From contig NZ_JAABNR010000012.1 of NCBI RefSeq assembly GCF_009925085.1, positions 62,001-126,000 on the forward strand: DNA of 64,000 nucleotides, read 5' to 3'. The stretch is from Stagnihabitans tardus. GTDB taxonomy: Bacteria > Pseudomonadota > Alphaproteobacteria > Rhodobacterales > Rhodobacteraceae. Under the pieces are notes generated by a model. The model worked only from the letters and a program-made list of their open reading frames with translations, was not told where the DNA came from and searched no databases. Shown piece after piece: positions 61,017-64,000 of this stretch (its first letter is position 1; each line of letters begins with the position of its first letter). A program made the position numbers and the translations under genes.

Positions 61017-61864
61017 TGGCCCTCCAGCGCGGCGAGGCTGCGGGCGGCCTCTTCGAAATAGGTGGGGGCGGTGTCGACGGCCTCTTGCAGCAAGCGCTTG
61101 CCCGTCGTCGGATCGCCCTGTTTCACGGCGGCAAGGCCAGCGGTGTAAAGCAGTTTCGCCCGTTCATCCTGCGTCATGGTGATCACGGGCAGGTCGTATT
61201 TGCGCTGCAGCGCGCGGGCCATGACCAGGTTGTTCTTGGCGGTGAACATCTTGGAATCATAGGTCAAAGCCTGAAGGAAGAGCTTCTCGGCCCCCGGACC
61301 ATCGCCCCGCGTCAGCTTGGAAAAGCCCCAGTTGTTCAGGATCGACTGCGGCTTGTTCGTCAGGCCCACGGCGACGGAGTAAAAGCTGTCGGCCTTCTTC
61401 CAGTCCTTCTTGCTGTCGGCCACCATGGCCTCAAGCCGATAGCGCTCATAGGTCTCGACCGTGGGCGGGATCGCGTTCAACGTCGCCGCCGCCTTGTCCC
61501 ACTCGTTCGACCGGATCAGCACATCGGCGAGCGCCAGGCGGTCGTCGTCATTGGCCTCGGGCAGGGCGAGGATCTCGCCCAAGGTCGCGGTGGCCTCGGC
61601 GTAAAGCCCGGCGCGGGACTGGCTGCGGGCGAGGCCGCGCTTGAGGTCCAGGTTGTCGGGCGTGACGGCCAGCGCGTTCTTGAAATAATTCACCGCCTCC
61701 ATCGGATCGGCGACGGTCAGCATGATATCGGTCAGGTTGGATTGGTCGACGGCCTGGGCCTCGGCGACGGCGCGGTCGGCCTCTTCGCGGCTGAGGCCCT
61801 GTTGACAACCGGCCAGAAGACCCGCGCCCAGAAGGCACAGGACCAGAAGATTGGGGTGGCGCAT
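61013..61864 (-). CDS. TadD-like TPR lipoprotein
   Basis: The 283-aa lipoprotein (LLGAGLLAGC lipobox, Cys about 20) is formed of TPR-like helices: AVNYFKNALAVTPDNLDLKR, KADSFYSVAVGLTNKPQSIL, AEKLFLQALTYDSKMFTAKN. TadD-type pilotins help assemble the outer-membrane secretin of the Tad pilus. It is the second TPR protein in this operon. Confidence 0.86.
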   Translation of the reverse strand: MRHPNLLVLCLLGAGLLAGCQQGLSREEADRAVAEAQAVDQSNLTDIMLTVADPMEAVNYFKNALAVTPDNLDLKRGLARSQSRAGLYAEATATLGEILALPEANDDDRLALADVLIRSNEWDKAAATLNAIPPTVETYERYRLEAMVADSKKDWKKADSFYSVAVGLTNKPQSILNNWGFSKLTRGDGPGAEKLFLQALTYDSKMFTAKNNLVMARALQRKYDLPVITMTQDERAKLLYTAGLAAVKQGDPTTGKRLLQEAVDTAPTYFEEAARSLAALEGQ

Positions 61865-61900
61865 TTTGCGTCCTTTTGCTGCTCGAACCCGGAAGGGCGC

Positions 61901-62452
61901 CTAAAGCTGGCTCAGCAGGACGAAATCACCCGTCCCGCGTCGCACGAGATTGAACTTTGGCGCCTCTTGGGCATCCTCTTCACCATAGACGGTTTTTTCC
62001 GACCGGGCGATAGCCAGCTTCAAATTCTGCCGGATCGAATCCGAATTGCCACTGTCGAGCTCGAAGGCCTGCTGGAAGATCGCCTTGGCCTCGCCGAACT
62101 TGCCCTGTTCCATCAGGACCACGCCCAGGTTGTTCAGGGCGGGGACGAAGGTCGGCTCTTCCGTCAGGGCGCGGCGCAGGACCTGTTCGGCCTGGTTCAG
62201 CCGCCCAAGTTTCAGGTCGGCCGAGCCCACGGCCGAAAGCACATCGACCGACATGCCATCCTCGGCGGCGGCGCGGTAATAGGCCTTGAGCGCGAGTTCA
62301 TATTCCCCCGCCTCCATCAACCGGTGGCCGACCTCCAGCCCATCGACACCGCGCGCGCTGCCATCGACCGCCGGGGGCGTCATGCCGCCAGAAGAAAGCC
62401 CCCCGCCACAGGCAGGGAGCATCAAGAGCGCAATCAGAAGAAGCTTTCGCAA
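61901..62452 (-). CDS. tadD: TadD pilotin-like TPR lipoprotein
   Basis: The 183-aa lipoprotein (LLMLPAC) has three TPR units: GHRLMEAGEYELALKAYYRA, LGRLNQAEQVLRRALTEEPT and ALNNLGVVLMEQGKFGEAKA. The size and order before tadC match TadD. It probably localises the Tad secretin. Symbol assigned by position and size. Confidence 0.87.
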   Translation of the reverse strand: MRKLLLIALLMLPACGGGLSSGGMTPPAVDGSARGVDGLEVGHRLMEAGEYELALKAYYRAAAEDGMSVDVLSAVGSADLKLGRLNQAEQVLRRALTEEPTFVPALNNLGVVLMEQGKFGEAKAIFQQAFELDSGNSDSIRQNLKLAIARSEKTVYGEEDAQEAPKFNLVRRGTGDFVLLSQL

Positions 62453-62473
62453 AACCCACCCCTTGCGGGAGGC

Positions 62474-63460
62474 TCAAGGGCTTCCCATCGCCAGCATCTT
62501 TGTGATGCCCATGACCGAAGGCCCGATCAGAATGATCATCAAGGGCGGCACCGTGAAGAGCATTGTGCCCAAGGTCAGCTTGGTCGGCAAGGTATTGGCC
62601 TTTTCCTCGGCCCGCAACACGCGTTTGTCGCGCATTTCCGAGGAATAGACCCGCAGGGCCTCGGAAATCGAGGTGCCATAGGTGGCCGATTGCACCAGGG
62701 TCGTGACGAAGGAGGAGACGTCGGGCACGTTCACCCGCTCGGCCATGTCCTTCAAGACCATGACGCGCTCCTTGCCCGCCTTGACCTCGTGCGAGACCAT
62801 GTCGAGCTCGTCGGCCAGGGCCGGATAGCCGGCACGGGTTTCCTTGGCCATGCGGTTGATCGACTGGTCCAGCGACTGACCGGCCTCGATGCAGACCAGC
62901 ATCAGGTCCAGCGCATCGGGAAAGCCCTGGATGATCTGCTTCTGCCGCTCGCCCACCCGGCGGGTCACCCAGTATTGCGGCAGGTAATAGCCGCAGGCGC
63001 CGGGGATCAGGACGACGAGGATCTTGAACTGGGTCGAAACCTCCGAGGTCTGGCTGACGATGACCATGTAGATCAGGCCAGCGAGCAGAAGGCCGATGCC
63101 AAGCGCGAACTGGGCGAAGTGGAACATCCGCACCGCGTTCTTGTTGGTATAGCCCGCCCGCACCATGCGCAGCCGCGCGGCCGACATGGTCTCGGCGTCT
63201 TGCGGTTCCAGGAAGGCCGAGAACTTTTGCAGCTTGTCGACCTTGCCATCGCCCCGGCGCAGCGCCTGGCCCTTGTCCTTGGACTTGGGGTCGGCTGCGG
63301 GGGCCCGCATGGCCTTGAGCTTTTCGAAGGGCTCGGGCTTGCGCTTCATCACCTGGGGCAGGACCGCCAGGATCAAGAGAAGCCCAAGCAGGCCAACGAC
63401 ATAGAGCGGACCCAAGGGACCAAGCTTGGCGGTGATGGTGGTCTGGAGAGCGTCGAGCAT
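62474..63460 (-). CDS. tadC: Tad pilus inner-membrane protein TadC
   Basis: The 328-aa protein is a type II secretion F-domain protein with FPDALDLMLVCIEAGQSLDQ and FVTTLVQSATYGTSISEALR, both typical of TadC, and membrane segments at the N- and C-termini. It forms the inner-membrane platform with TadB for Flp pilus assembly. Confidence 0.94.
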   Translation of the reverse strand: MLDALQTTITAKLGPLGPLYVVGLLGLLLILAVLPQVMKRKPEPFEKLKAMRAPAADPKSKDKGQALRRGDGKVDKLQKFSAFLEPQDAETMSAARLRMVRAGYTNKNAVRMFHFAQFALGIGLLLAGLIYMVIVSQTSEVSTQFKILVVLIPGACGYYLPQYWVTRRVGERQKQIIQGFPDALDLMLVCIEAGQSLDQSINRMAKETRAGYPALADELDMVSHEVKAGKERVMVLKDMAERVNVPDVSSFVTTLVQSATYGTSISEALRVYSSEMRDKRVLRAEEKANTLPTKLTLGTMLFTVPPLMIILIGPSVMGITKMLAMGSP

Positions 63461-63465
63461 GTGGG

Positions 63466-64000
63466 TCAGACCTTGATGTTGACCATGACCTTCATGAAGA
63501 TCACGTTGACGGTCAGAAGGACGGCGACGATCAGGCAGGCGGGAATGAAGGCCGCCGTCTCTTTCACGTCGTCATAATAATTGGGCTGGATGACGTTGAT
63601 CATGACCAGCGCGCCGAGCGGGAAGGCCGAGAGGAAGCCGCCCGACCACTTGGCCTCGGCCGTGATGGCGCGGACCCGGCGGAAGAGCTTGAAGCGCGCC
63701 CGGATCACCTTGGCCAGGCCCTCGAGGATCTCGGCCAGGTTGCCGCCCGATTGCTGCTGGATCGTCACGGCGACGGCCAGGAAGCGCAAGTCCTGGTTGT
63801 CCATGCGCTCGGCAAAGGCTTTCAGGCTTTCGGCGATGTCGCGGCCGTAAGAGGCCTCGTCGGCGATGACGCCGAATTCGGTGCCCAAGGGGTCGGCGAC
63901 CTCTTTCGACACATTGGCGATGGCGGACGAAAACGGGTGACCGACGCGCAAGCTGCGGACCATCAGTTCGACCGCGTCAGGCAGCTGTTCCTCCAGAAGC
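63466..64000 (-). CDS. tadB: Tad pilus inner-membrane protein TadB (5' end outside window)
   Basis: The frame stays open to the window edge (reading LLEEQLPDAVELMVRSLRVG), so the N-terminus is cut off. GHPFSSAIANVSKEVADPLG, FLAVAVTIQQQSGGNLAEIL and the last two membrane segments are TadB/T2SSF features. An internal ATG at 63963 is not the start. It is five bases upstream of tadC. Confidence 0.92.
   Translation of the reverse strand, partial: LLEEQLPDAVELMVRSLRVGHPFSSAIANVSKEVADPLGTEFGVIADEASYGRDIAESLKAFAERMDNQDLRFLAVAVTIQQQSGGNLAEILEGLAKVIRARFKLFRRVRAITAEAKWSGGFLSAFPLGALVMINVIQPNYYDDVKETAAFIPACLIVAVLLTVNVIFMKVMVNIKV

Noticed and set aside
61004-63577. An 857-codon open frame on the plus strand opposite the tad genes
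   Set aside because: It is antisense to cpaA, tadD-like and tadC genes whose products have clear motifs. Its translation is rich in His, Gly, Arg and Gln, typical of a GC-rich antisense frame.

Overview
The window reads as chromosome of a GC-rich alphaproteobacterium of the Rhodobacterales (Rhodobacteraceae). The reasons are the very high GC in coding sequence, the xdhA-xdhB-xdhC order, a Tad/Cpa pilus locus, an FYDLN-acid protein, DUF1127 proteins, a PraR-like HTH protein, a type A rnpB, and intergenic repeats ending in a GATATTT...TGAAAG block. The genus cannot be fixed from the sequence alone. I see no insertion sequence, prophage, integrase or CRISPR array. The long open frames opposite real genes are GC artefacts.

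Layout. 1-3.1 kb: a BmpA-type nucleoside/purine ABC transporter (permease cut by the window edge) and a CDA-fold deaminase. 3.2-6.6 kb: a MarR/MFS pair and an unknown secreted protein. 6.7-12.9 kb: xanthine dehydrogenase xdhA-xdhB-xdhC plus a cytosine-deaminase-type amidohydrolase. 13.1-15 kb: metF and a divergent MetR-like regulator. 15.1-18 kb: a tightly coupled operon of BKACE (DUF849), a small secreted protein, GNAT and an acetylpolyamine-amidohydrolase-type HDAC. 18.2-27.6 kb: divergent from it, a trimethylamine-dehydrogenase-like flavoprotein and a non-pyrrolysine MttB-family protein, then TetR, a PotD-type ABC transporter, an MBL-fold hydrolase and GntR. 27.7-31.2 kb: housekeeping genes, tRNA-Ala(GGC) and an ScfR-type acyl-CoA regulator. 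31.3-35.5 kb: a serine-cycle operon (serine-glyoxylate aminotransferase, malyl-CoA lyase, malate-CoA ligase beta and alpha). 35.6-38 kb: dtd, a sugar kinase and purC. 38.3-43.5 kb: a possible envelope-stress operon (27-aa membrane peptide, XpaC, TelA, DUF2927 lipoprotein, SPFH/GYF protein, zinc-ribbon membrane protein). 43.6-54.7 kb: rluB-like, tadA, gatCA, an amidase, rnpB, rpmG, a BI-1 family protein, regulators and a hisN-type phosphatase. 54.9-57.9 kb: 8-oxoguanine deaminase and guanine deaminase. 58-64 kb: a 5-FTHF cyclo-ligase, an AAA ATPase and the cpaA-tadD-tadC-tadB end of a Tad locus.

Themes. Purine salvage and breakdown recurs in three places: the transporter, two unrelated guanine-deaminase-type enzymes with 8-oxoguanine deaminase, and xanthine dehydrogenase. 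One-carbon and methylamine metabolism is the second theme: the TMADH-like/MttB/BKACE cluster, metF, the cyclo-ligase and the serine-cycle module could together pass methyl groups from quaternary amines into folate and then into acetyl-CoA and glyoxylate. That link is inferred.

The most unusual signals are: (1) a mobile-looking palindromic repeat that lies in frame inside xdhA and xdhB and supplies the end of xdhC; (2) a TMADH paralogue that has lost the covalent-FMN cysteine and two aromatic substrate-bowl residues; (3) the SPFH/zinc-ribbon/TelA/XpaC operon; (4) perfect operator-like palindromes beside several regulators.
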